Positions 1 through 10,862 are shown, numbered from the stretch's first letter. The stretch: 64,000 bases of DNA from Adenophora triphylla var. japonica (GCA_022495995.1 JAFEMH010002079.1:124001-188000), one strand, 5' to 3'. Notes: generated by a model not told the origin, from the letters alone. Numbers and translations are program-made.

Positions 1-2
1 AC

Positions 3-1190
3 CCATATTCCCCTAACGGGTTTGATCGGCGTTCCCTCTCAGCCAAAATCCCAGTAGTATGGGAAGATGATTCCGATGACAGTGATAATGATGATGATGA
101 CGAGAGCGAAGAGTCAACTGAGGCCCCAGATCCGGAATCAATCTGGAACAATCAGGCCGGAAATGATGCCATGGGAGCCAGACACAATGGTTGGTTGTCA
201 GCAAGCGACGATGAAGAACCACCAGAAAATGCAAGTCAGATGCCAATAGGGACGGGACCCCAAGAACTGCACCTCGTAAGATGCACCTGTGGCCAGTGTT
301 CGGATACTTCAGAGAATGAGGAAACTTTGGAAGACGACTACTATGAAACCGAGGACATGAAAGCTATGAAATTTCCTGGGGCTGAGCACGTGGATGTCTT
401 AGAGTTCAACACTGCTTACCATGCTTTGGGGAAAGGGTTTTCAGGCACCCGATCCAGGCTGATAGTCGAAGATCTGTTAGAGAGAGGGAAACTAACTCCC
501 ATCCTCCCCAACGAGAAAATAACCATGGTCAGATCGAATCCGCCCCAAAACAAAGTAACACTCCTTGTCAGGGTTACCCAAGAAAAGGTCACCTTCCCCG
601 AATGTATTTCAGCTCTCAGAGAAGTCCTGGAAATCGACATGATACCGGATGCGCCTCCCACACAGAGTGCTATAATCATCTCCAGCTCTGAGTATTACAG
701 AAAGGAACCAGAATGGCTGCACTATACCGGGGATGAAATCGAAAAGCCGTCGAGCCCCGAGAATAGCGACTCTTGTTGTATGATAACTATGAGCAAGGCA
801 GGCTATGGGAGCGAATCGAAGGATGCCCTAGCTCTGTGGGCCATCCAGGTGGCAACAACACAACCCCAGACTCAAAAGCATGTGACTTGGGAAGCAGTTA
901 TAAGGGCCGCCCGGGGAAGAAGCCGGTACGGCTCAAGCTCGGCCCCTCACCGTTGCTAGACTCAGTCGGGAACCCGGTGGCCAATAGCCAAAAAAGGCTC
1001 CCCCGTTGACCTTAGCGGCGTTGAAGAAATCTAGTCAAGAAGCAAGCGATGAGGAAGTTAACTGTTGACCCTATCCGGGCAAATCTTCCAAGGGAATCCC
1101 AAGGCGAGATAAAAGGGTAGCGAGATCAAGCATCCAGGAGAAAACCGTAATCCCGGTGTCAAGACGACCGAAGCTCCTAACCACGAGAAA
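3..1190 (+). pseudogene. gag C-terminal / gag-protease spacer, partial
   Basis: An open frame enters from the left edge and runs to a stop at 957-959. It begins with a strongly acidic stretch rich in D, E and S (residues about 20-45). A motif CTCGQC follows, then a globular part containing VTLLVRVTQEKVTFPECIS. In related elements such a segment lies between the gag core and the protease. From about 780 the frame breaks into short pieces in other frames, and 960-1190 holds only decayed spacer. No zinc knuckle CCHC is visible. The polyprotein assignment rests on position and on the protease directly downstream; the exact role of the acidic segment is unknown. Confidence 0.55.
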
Positions 1191-2264
1191 GAGGACCCCG
1201 TGCTCACCCAGTTGAAGTAGACACAGGCCAACATCTCTCTATGGTCTCTACTCACCTCGTCTTATCCCCAAAAGCTAAAACTGGAAGAAAGCCTGGCCCG
1301 CACCTTGGTCCCTATTGATGCTACTCCCGATGACGTAGTACAGCTAATTGGAAACATCCACTATAGGAACATAATCACTGTCACGGACCTTGATCTCCCT
1401 CAATTTGGGTCCAATCACAACGAACCCCTCTTCATCACAGTCCAAGTGGATGAACGGCGCCTCCTCGGGTCTTTGATTGACAATGGGTCCGGAATGAATA
1501 TTCTCCCGGCAAAGATCATGAGCACCTTGACATCAAGACTACGAGATTTGAAGCCTTCTTCCCTCACAATCAAAGCTTACGACTCGACATCTCGGCGAGT
1601 CCTTGGAGTTGCTACTTTGGACCTCTGGTTTGGCAAGAAATTGATACCTGTGGAATTCCAGGTTATCGATATTCCGATCACTTTTAATGCCTTATTGGGA
1701 AGACCTTGGCTGCATCAGGTCAAGGGGGTCGCTTCGAGCCTCCATCAATGTGTCAAGTTTATCTCAGATGGAGATCTAAAAACCATTTACGGGGATCTAG
1801 TTACCTTGGAGGGCACGGATACAGGTGGAATACCTATTCTGGAAATCAAACATGATGAGGAAGGTCTCATGCTAACAGGCTTCACGGTCGAGCCTCCTAA
1901 GGCCCAAATTTGCAACGTAGATCTGACGATCACTCGGGATAAAATCCCTCCGGTCTTGAAAATGATGAGGAAGATGAGCTATCTACCTGGCCTCGGTCTA
2001 GGGAAGCACCAACAAGGAACTCACAAACTCATCGAGGTGAAAGGACAGAAAACTCGCCACGGCCTGGGATATGAGGCCACCTCAGTGGACACCGCAAAAG
2101 AAAAAGAATTTGCTCTACAAAGGAAAGAAGCAACCACAGGAAGGGCCCCCGTCAACGGCCCTAAATCTCTCCCTTTCAGTCCTAATTTGGCTGACTACTT
2201 TGTAAAGGGTCCCACACAACCGGGTAATGTCACAGTCAAAGAGCCCACTCCTACAGAAGGGTGA
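1191..2264 (+). pseudogene. Retropepsin (aspartic protease) with G-patch-like tail
   Basis: The pre-protease segment begins at PVLTQLK and carries one in-frame TAG. The protease follows, with the active-site motif LIDNGSGMNILPAK, the flap-side region and the conserved LLGRPWLHQ. About 90 residues later comes a glycine-rich segment with LPGLGLGKHQQGTH and HGLGYE, which fits a G-patch (Gx2GhGx4G) as found after some retroviral proteases. The enzyme would cut the Gag-Pol polyprotein by an aspartate-dependent dimeric mechanism. Asn replaces the usual Ser/Thr/Gly after the catalytic Asp, as in other Tat copies here. A TGA at 2262-2264 stops the frame, and homology continues beyond it. Confidence 0.8.
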
Positions 2265-3177
2265 CTGAAGCTACAGGATAGCCTCAACAAGTTCAGGGGA
2301 GCCAAAGCTAACCCGGTCCGTAGAGTGTTTCTGAACCTACCCAAGATATCCGGGGCTACCACTACCATGGAGAGCGAGTACACTTTCAGAGGCGTGCCCA
2401 ACCTGGTAGAGCAGTTCGAGAAGCTTACTACTTCCCAGGAAGGCCCAAAGCCTGAGTTTGAGCTGACAATGCCGAAAGCCAAAGCTGCGGAAGTCTTCTC
2501 AGATGATTGGGATGATCCGATTAAGCAGCAGTTATTCGGGGAAGAAGTTCAAGTGTCGGACCTGATTGATCTCAGTACAGTCAAAGAGATGGTAGCAATA
2601 ATCGAGAAGGGAGAACAGAAACAATGCAATTCCCGAGTCATGAGGCCACTGACAGCAATGCCACTAAAGAATTGGGAAACTCTCTCAGGCCCGTCCGCGA
2701 CCAAAGAGGAAATGATCACCAAGCTTGGATTGGTTCCCCGTCCCTTTGTGTCAATCTAGGTAGAGTCCTCAGGAGTCCCTCATTGTCAAGATAGGAGTCT
2801 CTAGAGTCGTCCGAGGCGGCCTTACGCTGAAGACTACGAAATTGTAGCCAAGAGGCTTTGTATTTCCTTTCGTTCTTAATGAAATGACGAACCTTTACGA
2901 GTATCCCTTGATTGCCACTTTAACTAATAATAAATTAATTAATAATTAAAAAAAAACATTTAATAATGATTCATTAGATAAAGAAGCAGACACATTAAAT
3001 AAAAAAAAAAAGAGAACAAAAATCTTTAAGCAGGTTGTTCGGAAAGAGGAAAATCAAGCCCAAGCTGCCTAAGAGATTTTGACAAGTGTGAATTTGGGAG
3101 GCTGGAAGAGCCTAAAGAGACGCAGATTGGTAGTTTCTTCGAAGGAACTGAAAAGGATGCCCTACAAAATCCTACAA
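2265..3177 (+). pseudogene. Protease-RT linker ending at a large internal deletion
   Basis: From 2265 to 2759 the frame is open, with a conserved linker (KANPVRRVFLNLP, EYTFRGVPNLVEQFEKL, SDLIDLSTVKEM). Matching linkers are seen in B at 13270-13640 and D at 38166-38765. From 2760 to 3170 the same linker continues in several frames with A-rich insertions, and it still matches the stretch B encodes around 13840-14130. At about 3178 it jumps into the integrase core. All of RT, RNase H 1 and 2 and the integrase zinc finger are gone, roughly 2.2-2.5 kb judged from B. A short TACAA repeat lies at the junction, which suggests microhomology-mediated deletion. Confidence 0.75.
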
Positions 3178-3916
3178 GGTTCTCAACTCAAGGAAAGTAG
3201 CCCTCTTCATCAAAGAAAACATCATATGCAGATACGGGTTGCCGGCCGAAATCATCTCAGATAATGGATCCCACTTCGAAGGGGAATGCGACAGGCTGCT
3301 AGCAGAGTTCAGAATAACCCGTCACAAGTCATCTCCCTACAGGCCCCAAACTAACGGAGCCGTTGAGGCAGCAAACAAGACCTTGGAAAACATCATTCGG
3401 AAAATGGCTGTCCGAGGTCGAGATTGGCCCGAGAAGCTTCACCTGGCACTCTGGGGCTACAGAACATCCGTCAGAACGGCAACCGGGGAAACACCATTTG
3501 CTCTCACCTACGGAATGGAAGCCGTGCTCCCAATCGAGCTAGAAATCCCCTCACTCCGTGTGCTGCTTGAAAGTCAGATCAACGAGGTCGAATGGCTCCA
3601 GAGTCGCCATGATGAATTGGCCCTACTAGATGAACGACGATTGAAGGCCATGGAACATATCCGAGCTTACCAAGGGAGAATGGCCAGAGCCTTCGACAAG
3701 AAAGTAAAGCATCGGGAGATCCGAGAAGGTGATCTCGTTTTGAAAGAGAAGCCCCCAGTCCGTATCAACCCGCTTGGCAAATGGGAGCCTGTCTGGGTCG
3801 GACCATATGTCGTCCAGAAGATCTTCTCCGGAGGAGCCATGCAACTCGCAGACCTCGACGGAAATCCTTTTGTACACCCAGTGAATGGTGACAAGCTGCG
3901 CAGATACTACGCGTAA
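3178..3916 (+). pseudogene. Integrase, catalytic core C-terminal half plus GPY/F module
   Basis: Homology starts in the core at the segment equivalent to KVLNSRKVALFIKENIICRY; there is a frame change before about 3235. The motif IISDNGSHFEGECDRLL holds the second catalytic Asp, and TNGAVEAANKTL the catalytic Glu. The C-terminal GPY/F-type segment is GKWEPVWVGPYVVQKIFSGG, and the frame ends at TAA 3914-3916. The first catalytic Asp and the HHCC zinc finger are deleted, so the product could not integrate DNA. There is no chromodomain, as expected for Tat rather than chromovirus elements. Confidence 0.85.
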
Positions 3917-4506
3917 AACACTGAGTTAAAAAAAAACAAAAAAGAAAAAAATATATATATAAAAAAAAAGAGTGCTAAAAGAGTAATACCCAACTAGGTT
4001 GAAAACCTGAAAAGGGCGGCCTAGGTAAAAAACAGGGTTGCACAAAAAAAAAAACAAAAACAAAAAAAAACCAAAAAACAACAAAAAAAAAAATTAACCG
4101 GGTCGAACTACGAAGACCTGAGCCCTTTAGTCCGAAGGGAACGTAGGCAGCCGGAAACGGTTCGGTCTAAAATACAAATAAAAGACATACTTTGTCAGAC
4201 CATGAAAGCGTCTCGAAAAACTCTAAAGCAATTCACATATTCATTACAGTTAAAAGCTCTTTGATGAGTCTAAGCTCGGTTCATTCCTACAACTGACAAC
4301 CTGCTAAAAGAAACTAAGATACATAATCAAACTAATGTGTCTGCTACGACAAGAAAGGGATACTCGGAAACCTCAAGGTCACTCCAAGCCACTCGTACTG
4401 GCTTCTCCCCTCTTCTTCCCCCTTCGGGTCTTCTTCCTCTGAACAGGAAAAATGTCGGTCTTCCTCCTACCAAGCTCGGTGTAGGAACGGGATCTATAAA
4501 ACCGGC
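3917..4506. other. A-rich spacer between integrase and antisense gene aORF1
   Basis: This is noncoding. Runs of A interrupted by single C, G or T fill 3925-4095. Hairpin block 1 follows at 4105-4152. Then comes a conserved stretch, including CTTTGATGAGT and AATGTGTCTGC, that recurs in B (17520-17620), C (27530-27615) and D (40975-41065). It is where sense and antisense transcripts would converge, so 3' end signals of both may lie here. Confidence 0.6.
4105..4152 (+). other. Hairpin block 1 (element A)
   Basis: It reads GAACTACG, then GACCTGAGCCC, then TTAGTCC, then a purine arm GAAGGGAACGTAGGCAGCC. The outer arms CTACG/CGTAG pair, and the inner arms CCCTT/AAGGG pair. Equivalent blocks occur at 17376 (B), 27375 (C), 40359 (D) and 56756 (E, minus). 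The inner arms differ but remain paired in most copies, which suggests a conserved structure. Confidence 0.6.
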
Positions 4507-5869
4507 CTACGTCGGGGCCTTAGTAGCCCTAGCGTCATATCTCATCTCTTGTAGCCGAGCTGGTAACGTAGGAGTCCTCTTCTCCTGTCTCTTGACATAA
4601 GCTTCATAGTCGGTCACAACATCTCCGCTCCTGTCATAAGGGTTGGCCCTCGCCTCGCCCCTCCTCCTCTCCGAAACTGTCAGGTCCTCCGCACCCATAA
4701 TGGCCTCACGCCGTCTCAAAATAGCCATCTGAGTCTCTCCCAAATGCCTCTCGTACCAATCCAAGTACCAAGTGGTCAGAAACACAGGTCCCGAACGCCT
4801 GAGGATAACCCTGGAAGGAAAGACGTCATGCCTCCATGCTCGGGAAAGAAATGGGAACATCGAAGGATCCTCCATCAAAACAGAAGCCACCAATGTCCTC
4901 AAATCCCTCCAAAGGAACCTGCTCCAGGCCAAATTGTCTGAGAACCAGAGCCGGAATGTAAAAACTGGACTGAGAAAGCCCCGGAAGCAGAACCACATGA
5001 GACCCATCCTGAAGAACTCTCCGAGTCTCTATCCGCCAATGAGGCACCGACCACCTGATGTCCGCGGTCTGGCGAAAAGCCATCCAACGCTCCCATGAGC
5101 CCTGATCATCAAGATCTATGGTAACCCCTCTCCTGGCAAAAGTCCAAGGTTTGATCGCATCAGAAGTTTCACGAAGGACCCCCAGGCGCTCCATCAGCCA
5201 CATGGTCAAAAGAAACGGGCTGCCCCCGTGCATATACCGCCTCCTAGTAGCCAACCTGTCAAGAGCATGTAAAGTCTCTCCCAGGATCAAGGGCACAACA
5301 TCCCGGCCCGAACGGCAGTGTACAACCACATCCAGCAAAGCCTGATGACAAATCCCAAAGGAATAAACCATGAACAAAGTATCAAACACACAGAGTGCAA
5401 AAGCATCCCAATAGGCATCATCAAGCAAGCCTAAGCCCCTAAATCTATCAGGAAGACCAGAAATGTCAAAATGATCGGAACCACAGATCATACCTTGTGC
5501 TTCCTCCGGGGAAAGATGAAGAAGGTTGCACAACTTGTCAACGAAAGAGTCTCCTCCGGGCAAAGGAATTGCAATCTCTTCCACCTCGGGACCGCCAAGC
5601 AAAGCCCGGAATTCTTCAACGGTCGGAACAACTTCATTGTAAGAAAAGCAAAAATCATGCCTTCTAGTATCCCAAAATGAAGAAGAAGCCCTCAAAAGAT
5701 CATAGTCCGGAACCAATTCTTTGAGAGACCACAAGCACTTTATCTTGTACCTTTCTTCAAAGAATGACCTCCTCTCATGCATAATCTCTCTACACCACTC
5801 CTTGAATCTTTCAAAGAATGACATTTGGATTTCTTTGGACAATTTTAGAGAATTTTTGGGCATTTCCAT
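4507..5869 (-). pseudogene. aORF1 of element A: PMD-like antisense protein
   Basis: It is encoded antisense to gag-pol. The frame from 5869 to 4826 gives about 347 residues, and a frameshift near 4900 moves homology into the frame that ends at 4507. Conserved parts in order are a basic N-terminus, SLKELVPDYDLLRAS, FCFSYNEVVPTVEEFRALLGG (residues about 75-95), PLILGETLHALDRL and VLLPGLSQSSFYIP. The tryptophan/aromatic-x-E-M/V-x-PT-EEF-LLG pattern resembles the plant mobile domain found in MAIN/MAIL1 proteins and in transposons; this is an inference from motif shape. Homologues in this window are D 41093-42614, E 54990-56507 and relics in C. A palindrome and a TATA-like box lie upstream. Molecular function is unknown. 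Confidence 0.7.
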
Positions 5870-5927
5870 GGCTTTTCTCTCTTCTCTCCCGAAATTCCAG
5901 TTTGAACTGGAGAAGATGAAGGTAGAG

Positions 5928-6002
5928 ACATTTATGCCCTAAACCAGATCCAACCACCAAAATAAATGAAAACTGTCAGAATCCACCCCTATCCGCGCGG
6001 AT
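5928..6002 (-). promoter_or_regulatory. Putative promoter of aORF1 (A) with palindrome ATCCGCGCGGAT
   Basis: A perfect 12-bp palindrome lies at 5991-6002, about 120 bp upstream of the aORF1 start at 5869. A TATA-like CATAAATG (minus strand, 5930-5937) lies between them. The core TCCGCGCGGA is identical to the palindrome 24 bp upstream of the TATA box in the 3' LTR of the same element (11255-11264). Confidence 0.55.
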
Positions 6003-6256
6003 GGGAATGTCGCCAAAAAAAATCTGCAGCAGTTCCAACTGCTGCACCACAGAGGAATATTTCGCTCGAAACCTGTGCAAAACCTGTCCAAACAGTTCAA
6101 AACCTTCACACCGTTGCCAAAAAACCAGGGCTCATGCAACATTGCATTCATAATAGATAAAAAAAAAAGAAAACAAAAAAAAAGAGTGTGCATGAAAAAT
6201 AAATTGTGTCTGTCTAAATAGGTACAATCCCAGTCTCAGAAATCAATCAAAGATAA

Positions 6257-8228
6257 TCAGTCAGAATCCTCAGTGGCTGGCCCTTTCCCCCGGTCCCCCT
6301 TGCGGCTCAGGCCCGCCTCCTCAGTAGCCAGGAATACCTCAGGCACGAAATCATCGTCCTCGTCTCCAGAGAGAGGCTCGCCTGGATCAACCGGCACGCC
6401 ACGATAAGGCAAGCCGAGGTCCGCAAAGAAGTCGTATCCGAACGTAAATGCATCGGATCCCTGGACATGCGAAGAGGACCCACCGTGGTGCCAAACATGT
6501 CCCTGCCCATGCAAATCTCCGAGAATGACGTGGTCCGGAGGCAGCTCCATGCCGGGATCTATGAGAGGAGAGAGAGGAGTCTCGGTAGAGTGCTCCGAAG
6601 GAATAGGGGAAGTCTCTCGCTCCACAGGTGCCGGCTGTGCCCGCCTCGCTCTGGCCTGAGGAGCCCCACAAGCAACCATCCTCCTAATGAACCTCTTGGC
6701 CCCAATCACCTGCTTCGTCAGTTTCTCCACAACCACGGCCGGGAACTGCACGGAAACAAAAGCGTCGGAAATAAGTGATGCGAAAAATGATGATGCGAAA
6801 GAAAAGAAGAAGAGACAGTAAAAACCCGTACCTTCATATCCGGACGAGGTCGGAAAGCTCGTGGGACCCGCTCAGGTTGAGGGATCTGCACCCTCAATCT
6901 GACCCCATCTTGGACATATGAGAAGCCCGTCCGGGGGTATCGCACAATCCCTAACCCCTCTCTATCAAGAACCTGGGGCATCCTCAGCCTCCTCAAGATA
7001 AATCGCGAATACTCCTCAATCGCCACAAACGTCGAGAAGTGCTGGCCACCTCGATAATCGCCCCAAGTCTCCGATCTCTCACTCGGATGCATCATGTCGG
7101 CAGGAGGCTCTACCGGTGCCATCAGAGGCGCACCCTCGCCATGCTGGCACGTCACTCTCTCCCCCAGATAATACACATCGCAGGTCAAGCCCCTCAAAAT
7201 CCTCCGCTGCACGGTCCGCCTCTCTGCACCCTTCAGCTGCGGGGTAGAAAACCATCCCCTCATCCGTCTCAACCCTCGTCAAAGGCAGGACTCCCTGTAC
7301 TTAAGGGTCGTGTGCCCCTTAGAACCTATCTTCTCCCGAGCATGCTTGCTCCAGGAGAGCATGGCCGGGTATGCCCCGATGTGCTCCGCCGGCTGCCGCC
7401 ACATCGTGACATGAAAAAACTCCAGAGCCCATACCTGCGAAAGAGAAAGATCTCATCAATCAAGCGCAAAAAAAAAGAGAAGAAAAGTGCGCGCTTAAGG
7501 AAAAGAAAAGCAAAAGCTTATACCTCCAGAGGGAACTCGAAGCACGTCGGAGGCGATAGCCTTCTGGCCATCAATCCAGAGCAAAATATAGCTCTGCCAG
7601 CCCTGCTTCTCCCGAAGACACCTCCCCAGCCATCTCCACATCCTCCAACGTCCTCAGCAAAACGAACACCGCCGTCCCCTCGGCGTGTCCAAAAAGTGTG
7701 CTCGAAAAAGCAAACCACAAGAAAGCCCTAGCAATCTGCACCGCAGCCACCCTCTCATCCACAGCCTCGTAACTCTCAATGCTCTCCACGATCTTCCCGT
7801 GGACCACATCATACTCCATACCCATCCCCTTTTCGGGAATGGGGGTAAAGCCCAGAAGATCCTGCAGCTCCAGGTCACTGTAGCCGTCCCTCCACTCAAT
7901 GCTCCGTCCTTTAAAGGACAGGCAAGTGATCGCGGCATAATCGGAGGGTGTGGCGTGGCCTCGCCCCGAAGAAATGAAATGTGTGGGTCGCGTCCCACCG
8001 CTTGTGCCAAAGCAAAGATCAGGCCCTTTCTCTTGGAGAACTTAACCAATCCCCTCGGGCACTCGATAAACTCGTACAATCCGGTCCCAATGACGATGCG
8101 TCTCGAGACTCATCAAAGCTCCTCGGCCCAAGGCGGAAGCCGGTCCCACAGTCAACCACGGCCTCCATCGACCCTCGAGTCTTCGGCTTATTCATTGCTC
8201 CGTCACAAAACGATCTCCACCACCGCAA
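6257..8228 (-). pseudogene. aORF2 of element A: PMD protein gene with introns, antisense
   Basis: Homology starts near 8150 and shows RWDATHTFHF followed, after a frameshift, by PSDYAAITCLSFKG. This is the typical PMD core (RW-P-THTFH-GE-T-TL-D-LLGLP). The next exon part includes FVLLRTLEDVEMAGEVSSGE, and a later one YRLRRA. Two introns fit GT-AG rules on the minus strand: 7435-7523 (89 bp) and 6746-6831 (86 bp). Joining across 6746-6831 keeps the frame. The C-terminus is low complexity and acidic and stops at 6257. The same intron positions occur in D and E. Several frameshifts make it a pseudogene. PMD proteins of Arabidopsis act in transcriptional regulation and silencing; the role of element-borne copies is not established. 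Confidence 0.7.
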
Positions 8229-8234
8229 TTGAAA

Positions 8235-8771
8235 AAAATGTCAAAAAAAATTGCATTTGAATCAAAAAAAAAAAAAAGAAAGCATACACATGCATCATAA
8301 AATTTTGAAGAAAATTCGGCAGCATAACGGCATACAATGGACTCAGCCCCAATTTTCTTGCACAAAAGAAAAGATTTTCAACAATCACCATTCATCATTT
8401 ATTCAGGCATAAAGAAACATGTCAACGACATTGAGTCAACGGAAGAAAAACTCCGTCCCATTTTTCATAAAATAGCATGCATAGGCAGTTTTATACAATT
8501 CATTCATCCAATCAAGGGAACGAAAAATCCGTCCCATTTTCACAAAAAATCATATTTTCTACAAAAAGCACACATGCATACATTCATGTCATTCATGGAA
8601 GCATCATCTCATTGCAAGAATCCTACATACGACAAAAAGTCCGTCCCGGATTCGGGCAAATTTTCATCATCTCACATTTCAAAAAAAAAAAATATGGCAA
8701 AATGCCCGTTCTTTTCAAACAAAATGCACATTTGGATTACCCATATACTCATTGCAACATGCAAACCATCA
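8235..8771. other. Noncoding region upstream of aORF2, with loose repeats
   Basis: No convincing gene is present. Phrases such as CCGTCCCATTTT recur at about 8452 and 8530, with a variant at about 8641, each amid A-rich DNA. They look like decayed ancestors of, or neighbours to, the 72-bp array that follows. A promoter for aORF2 could lie here, but no clear TATA box was chosen. Confidence 0.4.
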
Positions 8772-9996
8772 AAGTCCGATTTCTCCGAGAAAGATAACGG
8801 AATCCCGTTTCTTTCATCAATTTCATCAACGGCAGTCAAACGTAAGTCCGATTTCTCCGAGAAAGATAACGGAATCCCGTCGCTTTCATCAAAATCATCA
8901 ACCGATTGCGAAACGTAAGCCTCCTCTTCGAGAAAGATAACGGAATCCCGTCTCTTTCATCAAAATCATCAACGGCAGTCAAATGTAAGTCCGATTTCTC
9001 CGAGAAAGATAACGGGATCCCGTTCCTTTCATCAAAATCATCAACGGCAGTAAAACGTAAGTCCGATTTCTCCGAGAAAGATAACGGAATCCCGTTTCTT
9101 TCATCAAAATCATCAACGGCAGTCAAACGTAAGTCCGATTTCTCCGAGAAAGATAACGGAATCCCGTCTCTTTCATCAAAATCATCAACGGCAATCAAAC
9201 GTAAGTTCGATTTCTCCGAGAAAGATAACGGGATCCCGTTCCTTTCATCAAAATCATCAACGGCAGTAAAACGTATGTCCAATTTCTCCGAGAAAGATAA
9301 CGGGATCCCGTTCCTTTCATCAAAATCATCAACGGCAGTAAAACGTAAGTCCGATTTCTCCGAGAAAGATAACGGGATCCCGTTCCTTTCATCAAAATCA
9401 TCAACGACAGTCAAACGTAAATTCGATTTCTCCGAGAACGATAACGGAATCCCGTTTCTTTCATCAAAATCATCAACGACAGTCAAACGTAAGTCCGATT
9501 TCTCCGAGAAAGATAACGAAATCCCGTTTCTTTCATCAAAATCATCAACGACAGTCAAACGTAAGTCCGATTTCTCCGAGAAAGATAACGAAATCCCGTT
9601 TCTTTCATCAAAATCATCAACGACAGTCAAACGTAAGTCCGATTTCTCCGAGAAAGATAACGGAATCCCGTTTCTTTCATCAAAATCATCAACGGCAGTC
9701 AAACGTAAGTCCGATTTCTCCGAGAAAGATAACGGAATCCCGTTTCTTTCATCAAAATCATCAACGGCAGTCAAACGTAAGTCCGATTTCTTCGAGAAAG
9801 ATAACGGAATCCCGTTTCTTTCATCAAAATCATCAACGGCAGTCAAACGTAAGTCCGATTTCTCCGAGAAAGATAACGGAATCCCGTTTCTCTCATCAAA
9901 ATCATCAACGGCAGAAAAACGTAAGTCCGATTTCTCCGAGAAAGATAACGAAATCCCGTTTCTTTCATCAAAATCATCTACTGGCAGTAAAACGTA
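8772..9996 (+). repeat. 72-bp tandem array (about 17 copies)
   Basis: The monomer starts AAGTCCGATTTCTCCGAGAA and is 72 bp, exactly 24 codons, so both strands stay open without being genes. Copies differ by a few substitutions. Many contain a palindrome: AACGGGATCCCGTT is perfect, and the commoner AACGGAATCCCGTT has one mismatch. GAAAG and CTTTC flank it and extend the stem. Such satellites in the 3' region are known for Tat/Ogre-type elements. Confidence 0.95.
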
Positions 9997-10129
9997 AGTC
10001 CAATTTCCCCAGCAAAAGCTAACAAAATCCTCAGCAAAGTCAACCGAATCCCGTTTCTTTCCTCATTATCATCAACGGCCGTAAAACGTAAGCCCGATTT
10101 TTCTCCAACGAAGCCCCCAGCAGCGTTTC

Positions 10130-10173
10130 GAACTACGATTGGCTTGATTCCTCTTAAGGATACGTAGGTAGCC
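10130..10173 (+). other. Hairpin block 2, copy 1 (A)
   Basis: GAACTACG is followed by GGCTTGATTCCTCTTAAGGA and TACGTAGGTAGCC. The inner arms TCCT/AGGA and outer arms CTACG/CGTAG pair. A GACC-AAAAT-GGTC inverted repeat follows at about 10194-10206. Confidence 0.6.
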
Positions 10174-10283
10174 TACCATAGGTCCAGCCACCCGACCAAA
10201 ATGGTCACCCTCTCCTTCGGCAGCAGACGAAGTCCACTGAAGGACCATCCATCCCAAACCATTATGGGAAAACATTTCAAATC

Positions 10284-10508
10284 AAGGTCCGAGGCACCTA
10301 AAAAGCCATCATCATCAAGGTCCGAGGCACCTAAAAAGCCATCATCATCAAGGTTCGGGGCACCTAAAACGCCATCATCAAGGTTTGAGGCACCTAAAAC
10401 GCCATCATCATTAAGGTTTGAGGCACCTAAAATGCCATCATCCCCAAAGGTCCGAGGCACCTAAAACGCCATCATCTTTAAGGTCCGAGGCACCTAAAGC
10501 GCCATCAT
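10284..10508 (+). repeat. 33-bp tandem repeat (about 7 copies)
   Basis: The monomer is AAGGTCCGAGGCACCTAAAA followed by a CGCCATCATCATC-type end. Copies are 30-36 bp because the CAT/ATC tail varies. It lies between block 2 copies 1 and 2. Confidence 0.85.
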
Positions 10509-10561
10509 TACCAGGTTGACGCCTCAAAATAGTCATTCCAGGGTCAACATCCAAAAGACCC

Positions 10562-10604
10562 GAACTACGACTGGCTTGATTCCTCTTAAGGATACGTAGG
10601 TAGC
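10562..10604 (+). other. Hairpin block 2, copy 2 (A)
   Basis: Nearly identical to the copy at 10130, with the inner stem TCCT/AGGA retained. The repetition suggests that block 2 was duplicated together with its flanking arrays. Confidence 0.6.
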
Positions 10605-10618
10605 CTATCACTAGGTTC

Positions 10619-10790
10619 AGCCATCAGACCAAAACGGTCATTCCTATCCCCAGCAGAGCGGATATACAACTTTAGCCATCAGACCAAAACGGTCATTCCT
10701 ATCCCCAGCAGAGCGGATATACAACTTTAGCCATCAGACCAAAATGGTCATATCTTATCCCCAGCAGAGTTTCTTTCAGCAACCGACTGC
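10619..10790 (+). repeat. 55-bp tandem repeat (about 3 copies)
   Basis: Each unit contains CCATCAGACCAAAACGGTCA and CCCCAGCAGAGCGGATATAC. The inverted repeat GACC-AAAAC-GGTC is kept in each unit, and the last copy has GACC-AAAAT-GGTC. Confidence 0.85.
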
Positions 10791-10818
10791 AGAACTCGCT
10801 CACCAGGGTCAAAAACCC

Positions 10819-10862
10819 GAACTACGGCCGGCTTGATTCCCATTCGGGATACGTAGGTAGCC
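10819..10862 (+). other. Hairpin block 2, copy 3 (A), next to the LTR
   Basis: Here the inner arms read TCCC-ATTC-GGGA instead of TCCT-CTTA-AGGA, a paired change on both sides of the stem. The outer CTACG/CGTAG arms are unchanged. Confidence 0.6.

Noticed and set aside
8836..9997. Long reading frames on both strands (over 330 codons) with repeated DDFDERNGIPLSFSEK or SSKSSTAVKRKSDFSEKD
   Set aside because: They follow from the 72-bp period (24 codons) of the tandem array. There is no start context, no domain and no reason for coding on both strands.
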